64,000 nucleotides of DNA from Taklimakanibacter lacteus (GTDB taxonomy: Bacteria; Pseudomonadota; Alphaproteobacteria; Rhizobiales; Aestuariivirgaceae): assembly GCA_003576695.1 (NCBI GenBank), contig QOZQ01000001.1:310001-374000 (forward strand), given 5' to 3'. The notes below the pieces were generated by a model. That model was not told the origin of the DNA. It searched no databases and worked only from the letters and a program-made list of their open reading frames with translations. The translations under genes and the position numbers were made by a program. Shown here piece after piece: positions 9,907 through 19,180 of this stretch (within the stretch, counting starts at the first letter, position 1; each line of letters opens with the position of its first letter).

Positions 9907-10989
9907 TCAGGGCTGAAGCGGATGAGCCGACTTCAGAAGCGCAATAAGTTGGCTCTGCTGATTAGTTCCCGTCTTGCGGAAGATGCGGTTCAGATAGGTG
10001 CGTACGGTCGAGAATTGCAGGCCGGCTTCGGTGGCGGCCGCCTTCAGGTTCAGTCCTTTGGCCAAAGCGGTGGCCAGCTTCACTTCCGCCGGCGTCAGGT
10101 CGAACAGGCCGATCAAGATGGTGGGCGAGGGCACTAGCATGCTGGCGCTGATGGCGGTGGCGACGATGAGCTGATCGCCGCCGCCGAAAAGATCATGCGC
10201 ATCGCGCCTGAGCGGGAGGACATGCAGCACGATCGGCGGCGGCAGGGTATTGCGCAGCGGAATCGAGCGCAGGACCGCCGCACCGCCCGGGGCCTGCAAG
10301 GCAAGCTGGAACAAGCGGTTGGCGTCAGGATGGGAAAGGGCGATGCCGCCGAAGGCCGTGGCGACAAAAAGCTCTTTCTCGCGGTCGAACAGGGCGTTCG
10401 TCACCCTGACGCGGCCATTTCCGGCGAGAACCGCAGCCGGGAGCCCGATCATCGCCAGAGCCTCCACTGAGCCACGCGCCTGTTCCAGCCTGAGCCGAGC
10501 GGCAGCGAGGCTGGCGCGTGCCATGTCGGGTCGCATGCCATCGAGGAAGGCCAAGCTCTCCGCCGGGTGGATACCCTCGTCCAGACCGCGCTCGAAGATG
10601 AACATCGCCACCTCGCCGCTCGGCATGGCTATGGCCGTGCAGGCTTGCCTGCCGAGACCGCGGGCGCGCAATCGAACGCGCAATGGATCGTCCCTGATCT
10701 GCTGCGGCGTCATGAAACTGTCCAGTTCGATGAAGCTTGCCGGCCGTACGCTATTCATGAGTTCGAGAGCGGCCACGGGGCTCACCCGCAACGCCTCGTC
10801 GGTAATGGCCGCATTCATCATGTCCTGCAATGATGGGACGGCCTGTCCTCGGATGCGCATGTTGTCCGCAAACACCAGAAGCACGCCGCCCTTCGCCGCC
10901 GCCACATCCGTAATACGTGTCAGAACGGCAGGCCACTTTTCCGCGATGAACGCGGCTTCATAAAGCGCGTCGATGATTTCCGCCGTCAT
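9907..10989 (-). CDS. LuxR-type HTH transcriptional regulator
   Basis: The 360-residue protein starts at ATG 10989 (MTAEIIDALYEAAF), preferred over the longer frame to 11076 that would run through a dispersed repeat. The C-terminal 60 residues form a LuxR/GerE helix-turn-helix: LTPAEVKLATALAKGLN, then AAATEAGLQFSTVRTYLNRI, then a lysine-rich recognition end. The N-terminal 280 residues have no recognisable signalling domain by eye and may sense a small ligand, as in other solo LuxR proteins. No receiver-domain aspartate pocket or autoinducer-domain pattern was seen. It ends at a strong hairpin. Confidence 0.8.
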   Translation of the reverse strand: MTAEIIDALYEAAFIAEKWPAVLTRITDVAAAKGGVLLVFADNMRIRGQAVPSLQDMMNAAITDEALRVSPVAALELMNSVRPASFIELDSFMTPQQIRDDPLRVRLRARGLGRQACTAIAMPSGEVAMFIFERGLDEGIHPAESLAFLDGMRPDMARASLAAARLRLEQARGSVEALAMIGLPAAVLAGNGRVRVTNALFDREKELFVATAFGGIALSHPDANRLFQLALQAPGGAAVLRSIPLRNTLPPPIVLHVLPLRRDAHDLFGGGDQLIVATAISASMLVPSPTILIGLFDLTPAEVKLATALAKGLNLKAAATEAGLQFSTVRTYLNRIFRKTGTNQQSQLIALLKSAHPLQP

Positions 10990-11038
10990 ATGCCTAAATT
11001 CCAGGCAGATGGATGCCCTATGCCGAAAAGCATTTACG

Positions 11039-11070
11039 TTAGAGCAAATCCCGCCGAAGTTGAAGGCTTG
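11039..11070 (+). repeat. Dispersed AGAGCAAATCCCGCC element, copy 1
   Basis: The segment beginning TTAGAGCAAATCCCGCC and continuing AAGTTGAAGGCTT recurs, inverted and nearly identical, at 46931-46964. Here it sits upstream of the LuxR-type gene. It looks like a member of an intergenic repeat family. Confidence 0.7.
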
Positions 11071-11090
11071 GGCCACGGCCCGTTGCAGAT

Positions 11091-11900
11091 TTAATCTGCG
11101 GCGAGACGCGCCAGAAAGGCCAGTGTCGCGCGATTGAAATCGTCAGGCCGTTGCAGCGGCGCAAAGTGGCTGACGCCCGAAAGCCGGATCAGCCTGGCAC
11201 CGGGAATGCTTCGGGCCAGGCATTCGGCATGTTCCGGCCTGATGAACTCGTCATGCTCGCTATGGACGATCGTAACGGGAACCGTGATCCGGGCAAGGTC
11301 GCCCGCCGCATAATTGGGCTCGGTCTTCATCATGAAACTGACCGCCGTTACAAAAGCATCGAAATCATCGGGCGTGGCCGAGAGAATGGCGTAGTCCTTG
11401 GCATGGCGGCTGAAGCAGCGCTCGACGATGGGTGTCATGACGAATTCCTTGGTGCCGCTCGAATCCATGTTGCAGCCGAAGAAGAAGACGCCGCTGACCC
11501 GTTGCGGCGCCCGCATGGCGAGGACGAGCGCAATACAGGCGCCATCGCTCCAGCCGATGAAAGCCGCCTTCTCGACATGGAGATGATCCATGACAGCGAG
11601 AACATCAGACGCCATCAGCTCATAAGTGTAAGGGCGGTGGTCGCGCGTGGAGCGGCCATGGCCTCGGCTGTCGATGGCGATGACGCGGTAGCCGGACGCG
11701 AGCAGGGGTCCGGCCTGATAGCCCCAATTGCCGCTGTGGCCGAGTCCGCCATGCAGCAGGATGACCGGCGGGCCCGATCCGTAAGATGCATGCCAGATGC
11801 GCGCACCGTCATGTTCGATGTGGCCTTCGCGTTCAGGTGCCGGCAGCGACGGTGCGCCGTGGGCGACGAAATTTTCGAGCGTGTCGTCGGAAAAGCACAT
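11091..11900 (-). CDS. Alpha/beta-fold hydrolase
   Basis: The start at ATG 11900 (MCFSDDTLENF) gives 269 residues; the longer open frame to 12359 only reads antisense-like sequence through the next gene. Family features are the oxyanion segment ILLHGGLGHSGNWG, the nucleophile elbow GWSDGACIAL, an acid in HSEHDEFIRPEH and a late histidine in SGVSHFAPLQ. The substrate is unknown. It starts 2 bases after the stop of the CGNR gene and is likely co-transcribed with it, divergent from an MFS transporter. Confidence 0.87.
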   Translation of the reverse strand: MCFSDDTLENFVAHGAPSLPAPEREGHIEHDGARIWHASYGSGPPVILLHGGLGHSGNWGYQAGPLLASGYRVIAIDSRGHGRSTRDHRPYTYELMASDVLAVMDHLHVEKAAFIGWSDGACIALVLAMRAPQRVSGVFFFGCNMDSSGTKEFVMTPIVERCFSRHAKDYAILSATPDDFDAFVTAVSFMMKTEPNYAAGDLARITVPVTIVHSEHDEFIRPEHAECLARSIPGARLIRLSGVSHFAPLQRPDDFNRATLAFLARLAAD

Positions 11901-11902
11901 GC

Positions 11903-12493
11903 TCAGGAGGTTTTGCGCTTGCGGAACATCGCTACATTGAAACGCGTGGCGCAGCGCTTGCCGCAGAAGCGCTGGCGGCCGGATTTGGAATGGTCGGCGA
12001 AGATCTCCTCGCAGGGCTGCGACTGGCATTGATGCAGGCGCTCCGGCCCCAATTCGGCGATGAGATCGGCGATCCCACGCGTCACCACCGCTTCGACATG
12101 CTGGACGGGCTTCAATTGCGGCGAGGGCACGAAAATCATGCGGACGGATTTCTCCTCCGCGACAGGCCGCGCGATCCAGGGCCAATGTTCGAGCTTGTGA
12201 TCGAGATAGCGAGTGAAGTCGGCGAGCGGGACCTCGGCGGTGATGAAACGGATGAGGTGTGTGCGCAGGTCGTCGCGAAAGAGCTGCAGCCGGCGGGCGA
12301 TCTTGCCCCAGTCGAGGTCCCAGTCGAGCTCGCACCATTCGCTCAGGAACACCCGGCAATGCTCGGGATTGGCGAGGAGATCGGTGACGGCGCGCACCGG
12401 GTCATAGGTGTTGACGAAGGCCAGAGCGAAGTCGGCCGGCAGGCGCTCGGGCCGAAGCCGGGCAGGGTGCTGAAATGTAATCTCAGATTTCAT
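11903..12493 (-). CDS. CGNR zinc-finger / ABATE-domain protein, putative regulator
   Basis: The 196-residue protein has the two-part layout of the CGNR family. An N-terminal ABATE-like domain begins with PADFALAFVNTYDP and is followed by a C-terminal four-cysteine finger (CQSQPCEEIF, then RQRFCGKRCATR). The name motif CGNR is varied here to CATR. These proteins are thought to bind DNA and often neighbour exporters. An MFS gene lies divergently 61 bases away, with overlapping inverted repeats between them. An alpha/beta hydrolase is coupled downstream. Confidence 0.85.
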   Translation of the reverse strand: MKSEITFQHPARLRPERLPADFALAFVNTYDPVRAVTDLLANPEHCRVFLSEWCELDWDLDWGKIARRLQLFRDDLRTHLIRFITAEVPLADFTRYLDHKLEHWPWIARPVAEEKSVRMIFVPSPQLKPVQHVEAVVTRGIADLIAELGPERLHQCQSQPCEEIFADHSKSGRQRFCGKRCATRFNVAMFRKRKTS

Positions 12494-12500
12494 TTTACAA

Positions 12501-12534
12501 GCTTACGCGATTCGATTAGTAAGCGACTATCGCT
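12501..12534. promoter_or_regulatory. Overlapping inverted repeats in the CGNR/MFS divergent promoter
   Basis: GCTTAC at 12501-12506 pairs with GTAAGC at 12519-12524. Overlapping this, AGCGA at 12522-12526 pairs with TCGCT at 12530-12534. Both lie in the 61 bases between the divergent starts. They are candidate operators for the CGNR protein or another local regulator. Confidence 0.5.
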
Positions 12535-12554
12535 AATATAGTGATTACGCGGCA

Positions 12555-13751
12555 ATGCGTCCACTCCATCTGATCGTGGCCTCGGTCACCGGCGCCGGCT
12601 TCGGCATCAATGCGGTGAAATATGCCGTGCCGGCCTTGCTGGCGCTGGGCGGCAGCGCGCCCTCGGCGATCGGCATGTTCGCCGCCTCGGTCGCCGCCGC
12701 CTGGCCGGCTTTCGGGCTGCTCGCCGGCCTGATACTCGACCGGTCGCGCAAAGTGCAGGTGCTGCGGGCCGGCGAAGCGCTGGCGGTGGCCGGCATCATG
12801 GTTCTCCTCGCGCTCTACGCCACGGGCACACATGCGCTCGTCCTCCTGTGCCTGGCCGGCTTCGCGGTCGGCGCGTCGGAAGTGCTGGTCGACACGTCGA
12901 GCCAGTCGATCCTTCCGGAGGTCGTGGCGAAGCAGGATCTGCGGTCGGCCAACAGCCTGCTCAATGGTGCCAAGACGGTGGGCGTCACCTTGCTGGCGCC
13001 GGTTCTGGTGACGGCCCTCGTCGATGTCGCGCCTATTGCCGCGCTGGCCGCCGCCGCCGTCATCCTGCTTGCTGGATTGCTGCTCATCGCCGGCGTCGCC
13101 GGTGCGGCGGCGCCGGCGCAGGCAGGCTTGCGTTTCGCCGATGTGACCAGCGGGCTCAGACTCCTGATCCAGGCGCCGGTCCTGCGCGGCCTCACCATCG
13201 TGCTCGCCGTCATGTCGATCGCCTGGGGCGGGTGGTTCGTGCTGATCGTCAGCTATGTGATCTCAGCCGAAGGCCTCGCCCTCTCGGCGACCGCCTATGG
13301 CTTCATCGTCACCACGCTGGGCTGCGGCAGCCTTGCCGGCGCCTTCGCCTATGGCCGCGTCCATCGCGTCATCGGCACGCGCCTGGTGCTGGCCGCCGAT
13401 GTCGTGGGGACCATCCTGTTCCATGCCATTCCGGCGCTCGGCTTCGGCTATGTCTCCACCGCCGTCGCGGCCTTCCTGGCGGGCTTTGGCGGCGTCTTCT
13501 GGGTGATCAGCGTCAGCGCCTATCAGCAGGCGGCGGTTCCGGTGAGCATGCTCGGCCGGGTGGTGGCGAGCTATCGCTGGATCGGCTGGAGCGCCTTCTT
13601 CGCAGGCTCGCTCATCGCCGGCCCGCTGGCGGACCGATGGGGCTTCGCCGGCGCCTTTGCCAGCTTCGCCGTGCTCAACCTCGTCCTGCTGATCGCATTC
13701 CCCATCGTCATCCCGAAAAGTGAGGTGCTGGACGAGCCGCTTGCCGCCTGA
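12555..13751 (+). CDS. MFS transporter
   Basis: The 398-residue hydrophobic protein has about twelve membrane segments and the general layout of the major facilitator superfamily, including AGLILDRSRKVQVLRAGE as a motif-A-like loop between TM2 and TM3. It resembles the enterobactin-exporter/macrolide-efflux branch in proportions, but the substrate cannot be read from the sequence. It is divergent from a putative CGNR regulator and upstream of hutG by 42 bases. It may be a drug-type exporter controlled locally rather than a Hut permease. Confidence 0.87.
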   Translation: MRPLHLIVASVTGAGFGINAVKYAVPALLALGGSAPSAIGMFAASVAAAWPAFGLLAGLILDRSRKVQVLRAGEALAVAGIMVLLALYATGTHALVLLCLAGFAVGASEVLVDTSSQSILPEVVAKQDLRSANSLLNGAKTVGVTLLAPVLVTALVDVAPIAALAAAAVILLAGLLLIAGVAGAAAPAQAGLRFADVTSGLRLLIQAPVLRGLTIVLAVMSIAWGGWFVLIVSYVISAEGLALSATAYGFIVTTLGCGSLAGAFAYGRVHRVIGTRLVLAADVVGTILFHAIPALGFGYVSTAVAAFLAGFGGVFWVISVSAYQQAAVPVSMLGRVVASYRWIGWSAFFAGSLIAGPLADRWGFAGAFASFAVLNLVLLIAFPIVIPKSEVLDEPLAA

Positions 13752-13793
13752 AACCGCTTCACAGGGGAGCGTTCGGTCGGTAGCTTCGGCGGC

Positions 13794-14582
13794 GTGAGCA
13801 AGCTCTTCGAACTGCAGCAAGCCGACGGTCCCCTCATCTTCTCCGTGCCGCATGCCGGCACCGATCTGCCGCCTGATATCGCGGCGCGGTTGACGGACCA
13901 TGCGCGGAAGCTTCCCGACACCGACTGGCATGTCGAGCAGCTCTATGATTTCGCGCCTGCGCTCAAGGCGACGGTGATCAGGGCCAATGTCAGCCGCTAT
14001 GTGATCGACCTCAACCGCCCGCCTGAAGATCAGAGCCTCTATCCGGGCCAGGCGACCACCGGCCTCTGTCCGCCGATCGAATTCGACGGCACGCCGATCT
14101 ATCGCGATGGCACGGAGGTTAAGGCCGATGAGGTGGCGCTGAGGCGCGAGACCTATTGGCGGCCTTATCATGAAGCTCTCGCCAGGGAGATCGCGCGGGC
14201 GAAGAAGCGCCATGGCTATGCGCTCCTGTTCGATTGCCACTCCATTGCGTCCCGCGTGCCAAGGCTGTTCGATGGCGTCTTGCCCGATCTCAATCTCGGC
14301 ACCGTCAAAGGCGAGAGCTGTGCGCCCGGGCTCGCGGCGCGGATCGCCAGGGTCATGCAGGAAAGCGGTCTCACGCAGATCGTGAATGGGCGGTTCATCG
14401 GCGGCCACATCACCCGCCACTTCGGCAAGCCCGCCGATCATGTGCATGCGGTGCAGATGGAGAAGGGCCAGGACTGCCATCTCATGGATGACGGGTCGAA
14501 CCGTCTCGATCCCGCCAAGGTGGCGAAGCTCAAGCCGGTGCTGCGCCGCATCGCCGAGACCATGCTCGCATGGCGGCCGTGA
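13794..14582 (+). CDS. hutG: N-formylglutamate deformylase
   Basis: The 262-residue protein is of the N-formylglutamate amidohydrolase family, the last Hut step, giving glutamate and formate. Diagnostic segments are LIFSVPHAGTDLPPDIA, DWHVEQLYDF, YVIDLNRPPED and LLFDCHSIASR. The start is GTG at 13794; no better start with a strong ribosome-binding site is seen. The next gene begins 13 bases before its stop, so the two are translationally coupled. It completes the pathway with hutF although separated from it by about 7.6 kb. Confidence 0.95.
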   Translation: MSKLFELQQADGPLIFSVPHAGTDLPPDIAARLTDHARKLPDTDWHVEQLYDFAPALKATVIRANVSRYVIDLNRPPEDQSLYPGQATTGLCPPIEFDGTPIYRDGTEVKADEVALRRETYWRPYHEALAREIARAKKRHGYALLFDCHSIASRVPRLFDGVLPDLNLGTVKGESCAPGLAARIARVMQESGLTQIVNGRFIGGHITRHFGKPADHVHAVQMEKGQDCHLMDDGSNRLDPAKVAKLKPVLRRIAETMLAWRP

Positions 14583-16069
14583 TCCTCGACGGACGCTCGC
14601 TCGATCCAAAGGGCGTCGAGCGCGTGGCGCGGGGCGAGACGGTCGTGATCGATGACATTGCGCGGGCCCTCATCGACAAGGGAAGGCGCATCGTCGACAG
14701 GCATCTGAGCGAAAGAATTCCGGTCTATGGGCTCAATACCGGTCTCGGCGCCCGGGCCGGGCAGATGCTGAAGCCCGACGCGCTGGCCGAGTTCAGTGTC
14801 CGCATGGTGCGTGGCCGCGCCCAGGGGCTCGGGCCGCCACTGCCGCCGCAGGAGGTGCGCGCCGTGATGGTGGCGCGGCTCAACAGCTTGCTCACAGGTG
14901 CGCCAGGTGCGAGCCCGGCGGTGGCCGACGCGCTTGTGCAGGCTCTCAACCGCAATGTCATTCCGGTCATGCCGCGCCATGCCTCGATCGGCGCCGGCGA
15001 CCTGGTCGCCATGGCGGCACTGCCGCATGCGCTGATCGGGGAAGGGGAGATGCTTGTCGAAGGCGAGCGCCAGCCGGCCGCACAAGTTCTGCAATCGGCC
15101 GGCCTTGCGCCGCTGGTGCTGGCGCCGAAGGATGGCCAGGTCCTGTGCAACTCGACCGCCTTCTCGGTCGGGCTTGCGGCTCTGGCGGCGGTGCAAGCGC
15201 GGCGGGCCGTCACGTCACTGCAGATTGCCGGTGCCCTGTCGTTCGTCGGGTTCCGCGGCAACCGCACGCCGTTCCAGAAGGCGGCGACGCGGATCAGGCC
15301 GCAGCCCGGCGAAATCGAGGCGGGCGATGAATTGCTGGCGCTCACCGATTGCGGCACGGCGGAGGTGAAGGCGCGGCGCTTCCAGGATCCCCTGTCCTTC
15401 CGCTGCATGCCGCAAGTCCATGGCGCGGCTTATGCGGAAGCGGCGCGGCTCGAAGCGGCGCTCGCGGTCGAGCTCAATTCGGTGGCCGACAATCCGGTCG
15501 TGCTTCTCGATGAGGAGAGGATCATCGGCACCAGCAATTTCCATATGCCGCATCTGACGCTGGCACTCGACGGCATGGCGCGGGCGCTGGCGCTCGTCGC
15601 GACCGACAGCGTGTCGCGCATCCAGCGCCTCATGAGCCCCTCATTCTCCGACCTGCCGCCGCTGCTCTCTTCCGAAAGCACCGACCGCGCCGGCTTCGGC
15701 CCGCTGATGAAGCCGGCGGAGGCGCTCCGGGCGGAGATCATCCATCTTGCCCATCCGGTGCCGATCCTCCCCAGCCACAATGCCGATGGGCAGGAAGATG
15801 CGGCGACTTTCTCCGCCCTGGCAGCGCAGAAGCTCGGGGAACTGCTCGACCGGATGGATCTCCTGATCGCGTTGGAACTGTTGGCCGGGGTGCAAGCGGT
15901 AGATCTGGCGGGGGTGAAGGAATTGCCGGTACGGCTGGCGCCGGTTCACAAGGCGGTCCGAGGGGTTTCGGGATTCATCGACGATGACCGGCCGTTGGGA
16001 AGAGAGATCGAGAGGATTGCCGCAGAGCTGGTGAAAAGTGGAAAGCTGCCGACCCTCGCCCCGCTTTAG
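14570..16069 (+). CDS. HutH-like ammonia-lyase paralogue with altered MIO motif
   Basis: The 499-residue full-length member of the HAL/PAL fold starts inside the hutG 3' end. Conserved elements are YGLNTGLGARAG, FQDPLSFRCMPQVHG, ELNSVADNPVV and a C-terminal NADGQEDAATFS. The cofactor motif reads ASIGAGDLVAM (A142, G143, D144), one residue shorter than GSVGASGDL; the serine position is missing. The protein therefore may not form MIO. The coupling to hutG suggests a role in histidine or related amino acid metabolism, possibly in binding or regulation. The final residues TLAPL and the stop codon are supplied by a dispersed repeat that begins at 16052. Confidence 0.9.
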   Translation: MAAVILDGRSLDPKGVERVARGETVVIDDIARALIDKGRRIVDRHLSERIPVYGLNTGLGARAGQMLKPDALAEFSVRMVRGRAQGLGPPLPPQEVRAVMVARLNSLLTGAPGASPAVADALVQALNRNVIPVMPRHASIGAGDLVAMAALPHALIGEGEMLVEGERQPAAQVLQSAGLAPLVLAPKDGQVLCNSTAFSVGLAALAAVQARRAVTSLQIAGALSFVGFRGNRTPFQKAATRIRPQPGEIEAGDELLALTDCGTAEVKARRFQDPLSFRCMPQVHGAAYAEAARLEAALAVELNSVADNPVVLLDEERIIGTSNFHMPHLTLALDGMARALALVATDSVSRIQRLMSPSFSDLPPLLSSESTDRAGFGPLMKPAEALRAEIIHLAHPVPILPSHNADGQEDAATFSALAAQKLGELLDRMDLLIALELLAGVQAVDLAGVKELPVRLAPVHKAVRGVSGFIDDDRPLGREIERIAAELVKSGKLPTLAPL

Positions 16070-16203
16070 CGGGGAGAGGGTAGGGGCCCGACGCGAAGCG
16101 TTGGGAAGGGTGAGGGGCCTGTGTCAGGTCACGCAGAGGCCCCTCACCCTCCCATTGCTGCGCAATGGGTCCCTCCCTCTCCCCGCTAAAGCGGGGCGAG
16201 GGT
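16052..16203. repeat. 152-bp palindromic dispersed element, copy 1
   Basis: The element begins ACCCTCGCCCCGCTTTAGCG and ends with its inverted counterpart, CGCTAAAGCGGGGCGAGGGT. Inner arms also pair (GGGTGAGGGGCC with GGCCCCTCACCC). It fills the space between two convergent genes and could form a long hairpin acting as a bidirectional terminator. A second copy in the same orientation is at 24953. It supplies the last codons of the upstream gene. Confidence 0.92.
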
Positions 16204-16204
16204 A

Positions 16205-17212
16205 TTATGCGTAAGTGAGTGTCTGGCCGATGCCGAGCGCCTTCGCCTTGTCGAGCATCGCGGCGCCGAGCGCGATGTCGGACAAAGACAGGCCGCGGTG
16301 CCAGAACAGGATCGTCTCCGCGTCACTCTCACGCCCGGGTTTCTTGCCGGCGACGATCTCGGCCAGCTCGCCATGCACGGTCGCCTCGCTGATGAGGCCG
16401 GCATCGATATGGGGTCTGAGCGCGCCGAACTTGCCGGCGCGGAACTGGCTGAAATCATCGATGACGACCTTGTCCATGATCGAGGTCATGGACAGCTCGA
16501 GCGCGCTTACCGTGCCATAGGGGATGACGCAGGCGCCCTTCCTGATCCAGGCGGTCTTGAAGATCTCGTCCCGCCGCTCGAGGCGCGAGGCCTCGACCAT
16601 GATGTCCGCACCTTCGAGGCAGCTTTGCCAGTCCTCGGTGACGATGATCTTCTTGCCGAGGTCGCGCTCGAGGGTCTGCGCGAAGGCTTCGCGGCTTTCC
16701 TTGCGGCGCGAATGGACGCGGATCTCGGCGAAATCGAACAGGTGGTCGAGCAGCCTGATATTCCAGTAGGAGGTGCCGCGGGCGCCGACATGGCCGAGGA
16801 TCTTCGAATCCTTGCGCGCCAGATGGCGGGCGCCGAGCGCGGTCAGGGCTCCGGTGCGCATCTCGGTGATCGCCGTCGCATCGAGAATGGCGACCGGCAT
16901 GCCGGTGCGCGGATCGAAGAGGTTGAGAAGCGCCATCTCGGAGGGCAGGCCCTTCCGCCAGTTGTCGACATAGTCGCCGACGATCTTGACGCCGGCGAGC
17001 GCAAGCGGCGCCACATAGCCGCGCAGCACATTGAAATGGCCGCGAAAGGCAGGGTCGGGGGTAAGATGCATGCGGGGCTCGATCACCGTCTGGCCGAGGC
17101 CTTGCGCGCGCAAGCCGCCCTCCACCGCGGCCAGGATCTCCTCATCCGTCATGGCGAGCCGGGCGATGTCAGGCCCGTTCAGCCAGGTGAAAAGGATGCC
17201 GGCCTCGCTCAC
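16205..17212 (-). CDS. Ornithine cyclodeaminase / mu-crystallin family protein
   Basis: The 335-residue protein has the family layout: an N-terminal dimer domain with the substrate segment RMHLTP and [15 protein letters not shown], a Rossmann domain beginning [13 protein letters not shown] near residue 140, and a late VIDDFSQF segment. Members include ornithine cyclodeaminase, ketimine reductases and delta1-pyrroline-2-carboxylate reductase, so the substrate is open. The start is GTG 17212, overlapping the cysNC stop by 4 bases (GTGA), which implies translational coupling to sulfate activation. The reason for that link is unclear. Confidence 0.85.
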   Translation of the reverse strand: MSEAGILFTWLNGPDIARLAMTDEEILAAVEGGLRAQGLGQTVIEPRMHLTPDPAFRGHFNVLRGYVAPLALAGVKIVGDYVDNWRKGLPSEMALLNLFDPRTGMPVAILDATAITEMRTGALTALGARHLARKDSKILGHVGARGTSYWNIRLLDHLFDFAEIRVHSRRKESREAFAQTLERDLGKKIIVTEDWQSCLEGADIMVEASRLERRDEIFKTAWIRKGACVIPYGTVSALELSMTSIMDKVVIDDFSQFRAGKFGALRPHIDAGLISEATVHGELAEIVAGKKPGRESDAETILFWHRGLSLSDIALGAAMLDKAKALGIGQTLTYA

Positions 17213-19155
17213 TGGAAGCCCGGCGGATCGATGACCGGAATATCGGGCGTGAGCCGTCCGGCCTGGGTGAGATGGGCGATGATCTTCTGGGCCGCCTCCT
17301 CGGGCGAGAGCTTCGTCGTGTCGAGGCGCAGTTCCGGCGCCTCCGGCGCCTCATAGTCGGAATCGATGCCGGTGAAGTTCTTGATCTCGCCGCGCCGCGC
17401 CTTGGCATAGAGGCCCTTCACGTCGCGCGTCTCGGCCACGCTGAGCGGCGTATCGACGAAGATCTCGACGAATTCGCCCTTAGCGACCAGCTCGCGCGCC
17501 ATCAGGCGCTCGGAGCGGAAGGGTGAAATGAACGACACCATCACGATGAGACCGGAATCGACCATCAGCCGCGCCACCTCGGCGACGCGGCGGATGTTCT
17601 CGACCCGGTCGGCATCGGTGAAGCCCAGATCCTTGTTGAGCCCATGGCGGACATTGTCGCCGTCGAGAAGATAGGTCATGTGGCCGGCGGCATGGAGCCG
17701 CTTCTCGACCAGATTGGCGATGGTCGACTTGCCGGAACCCGACAGGCCGGTGAACCACAGGATGGTCGGCTTCTGTCCGGCCTTGGCCGCGCGGGAAGCC
17801 TTGTTCACATCGAGCGCCTGCCAATGGATGTTCGAGGCGCGGCGCAGCGCGAAATTGATGAGCCCCATGCCGACCGTGTTGTTGGTGAAACGGTCGATGA
17901 TGATGAAGCTGCCGAGACGTCGGTTCTCGCCATAGGGGGTGAAGGGAATGGCGCGGTCGAGATCTATGTTGACGACGCCGATCTCGTTGAGGCCGAGGGT
18001 CTTGGCGGCGACGTGCTCGAGCGTGTTGACATTGACCTTGTATTTCGGCGCCTCGAAGGCGCCGGGAATGGTGAGCGGCCCCGCCTTGATCAGATAGGGG
18101 CGGCCGGGAAGCATGGCCTCCTCGTCCATCCACAATATGCGGGTCTCGAACTTGTCGGCGACGGCGAGCGGCGAATTGGCGGCGCAGATCACATCGCCGC
18201 GGCTGATGTCGATCTCGTCCTCGAGCGTGATCGTCACGGCCTGGCCGGAGGCGGCTTCGGCGAGATCGCCGTCATAGGTCACGATGCGCTCGACGCGCGA
18301 GGTCTTGCCCGACGGCACGGCGCGGATCTCGTCGCCCGGCTTCACCGTGCCTTCGACGATGCTGCCGGAGAAGCCGCGGAAAGCCTGGTCCGGGCGGTTC
18401 ACCCATTGCACCGGCAGGCGGAAGTCGCCCTTGTCCGTCGCCTCGCCGATAGCCACGCTCTCGAGATGCGCCATCAAGGTCGGGCCGTGATACCAGGGCA
18501 TGGAAACGGACGGCTCGATGACATTGTCGCCCTTCAGCGCCGAGAGCGGGATGCAGGTGAAATCCTCGATGCCGAGTTGTTTCGCGAAACTGCGATAGTC
18601 TTCCGCGATCGCCTCGAAGACATCGCGGCGATAATCCATCAGATCCATCTTGTTGACGGCGACGACGATGTTCCGGATGCCGAGCAAGGTGGCGATGAAG
18701 GAATGGCGGCGCGTCTGGGTGAGGACGCCCTTCCTCGCATCGATCAGGATGATGGCGAGATCGGCGGTCGAGGCGCCGGTCGCCATGTTGCGGGTATATT
18801 GCTCATGGCCCGGCGTGTCGGCGACGATGAATTTGCGCTTGTCGGTGGTGAAGGCGCGATAGGCGACATCGATGGTGATGCCCTGCTCGCGCTCGGCCGA
18901 GAGGCCGTCGACGAGAAGGGCGAAATCGAGCGCGCCGCCCTGGGTGCCGACCCGCTTCGAATCCGCTTCGAGCGCCGAGAGCTGGTCCTCGAAGAGCATC
19001 TTGGCTTCATAAAGAAGCCTTCCGATCAGGGTCGACTTGCCGTCATCGACGCTGCCGCAGGTGATGAAGCGCAGCAGGTCCTTTTCCTCCTGCGAGCGCA
19101 AATAGGCCTCGACATCGCCGCCCTGGAACTCGATGAAACGCGTCGACGTCATCAA
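17209..19155 (-). CDS. cysNC: Bifunctional sulfate adenylyltransferase large subunit / APS kinase
   Basis: The 648-residue fusion has an N-terminal CysN GTPase (P-loop [35 protein letters not shown]), beta-barrel domains, and a C-terminal CysC APS kinase (about residues 460-640, P-loop [11 protein letters not shown]). It makes APS with CysD and phosphorylates it to PAPS. The fusion is like rhizobial NodQ/CysN. It is downstream of cysD on the same strand, separated by a 160-base gap filled with dispersed repeats. It may start at ATG 19155 or at the adjacent 19152. Confidence 0.96.
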   Translation of the reverse strand: MMTSTRFIEFQGGDVEAYLRSQEEKDLLRFITCGSVDDGKSTLIGRLLYEAKMLFEDQLSALEADSKRVGTQGGALDFALLVDGLSAEREQGITIDVAYRAFTTDKRKFIVADTPGHEQYTRNMATGASTADLAIILIDARKGVLTQTRRHSFIATLLGIRNIVVAVNKMDLMDYRRDVFEAIAEDYRSFAKQLGIEDFTCIPLSALKGDNVIEPSVSMPWYHGPTLMAHLESVAIGEATDKGDFRLPVQWVNRPDQAFRGFSGSIVEGTVKPGDEIRAVPSGKTSRVERIVTYDGDLAEAASGQAVTITLEDEIDISRGDVICAANSPLAVADKFETRILWMDEEAMLPGRPYLIKAGPLTIPGAFEAPKYKVNVNTLEHVAAKTLGLNEIGVVNIDLDRAIPFTPYGENRRLGSFIIIDRFTNNTVGMGLINFALRRASNIHWQALDVNKASRAAKAGQKPTILWFTGLSGSGKSTIANLVEKRLHAAGHMTYLLDGDNVRHGLNKDLGFTDADRVENIRRVAEVARLMVDSGLIVMVSFISPFRSERLMARELVAKGEFVEIFVDTPLSVAETRDVKGLYAKARRGEIKNFTGIDSDYEAPEAPELRLDTTKLSPEEAAQKIIAHLTQAGRLTPDIPVIDPPGFQ

Positions 19156-19180
19156 CGACCGGCCTCCAGATTCCGCAAAC

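Noticed and set aside
12360-12480. Extended alpha/beta hydrolase N-terminus to 12359
   Set aside because: The first 150 residues of that frame are a frame-shifted reading of the CGNR gene; ATG 11900 gives the family length.
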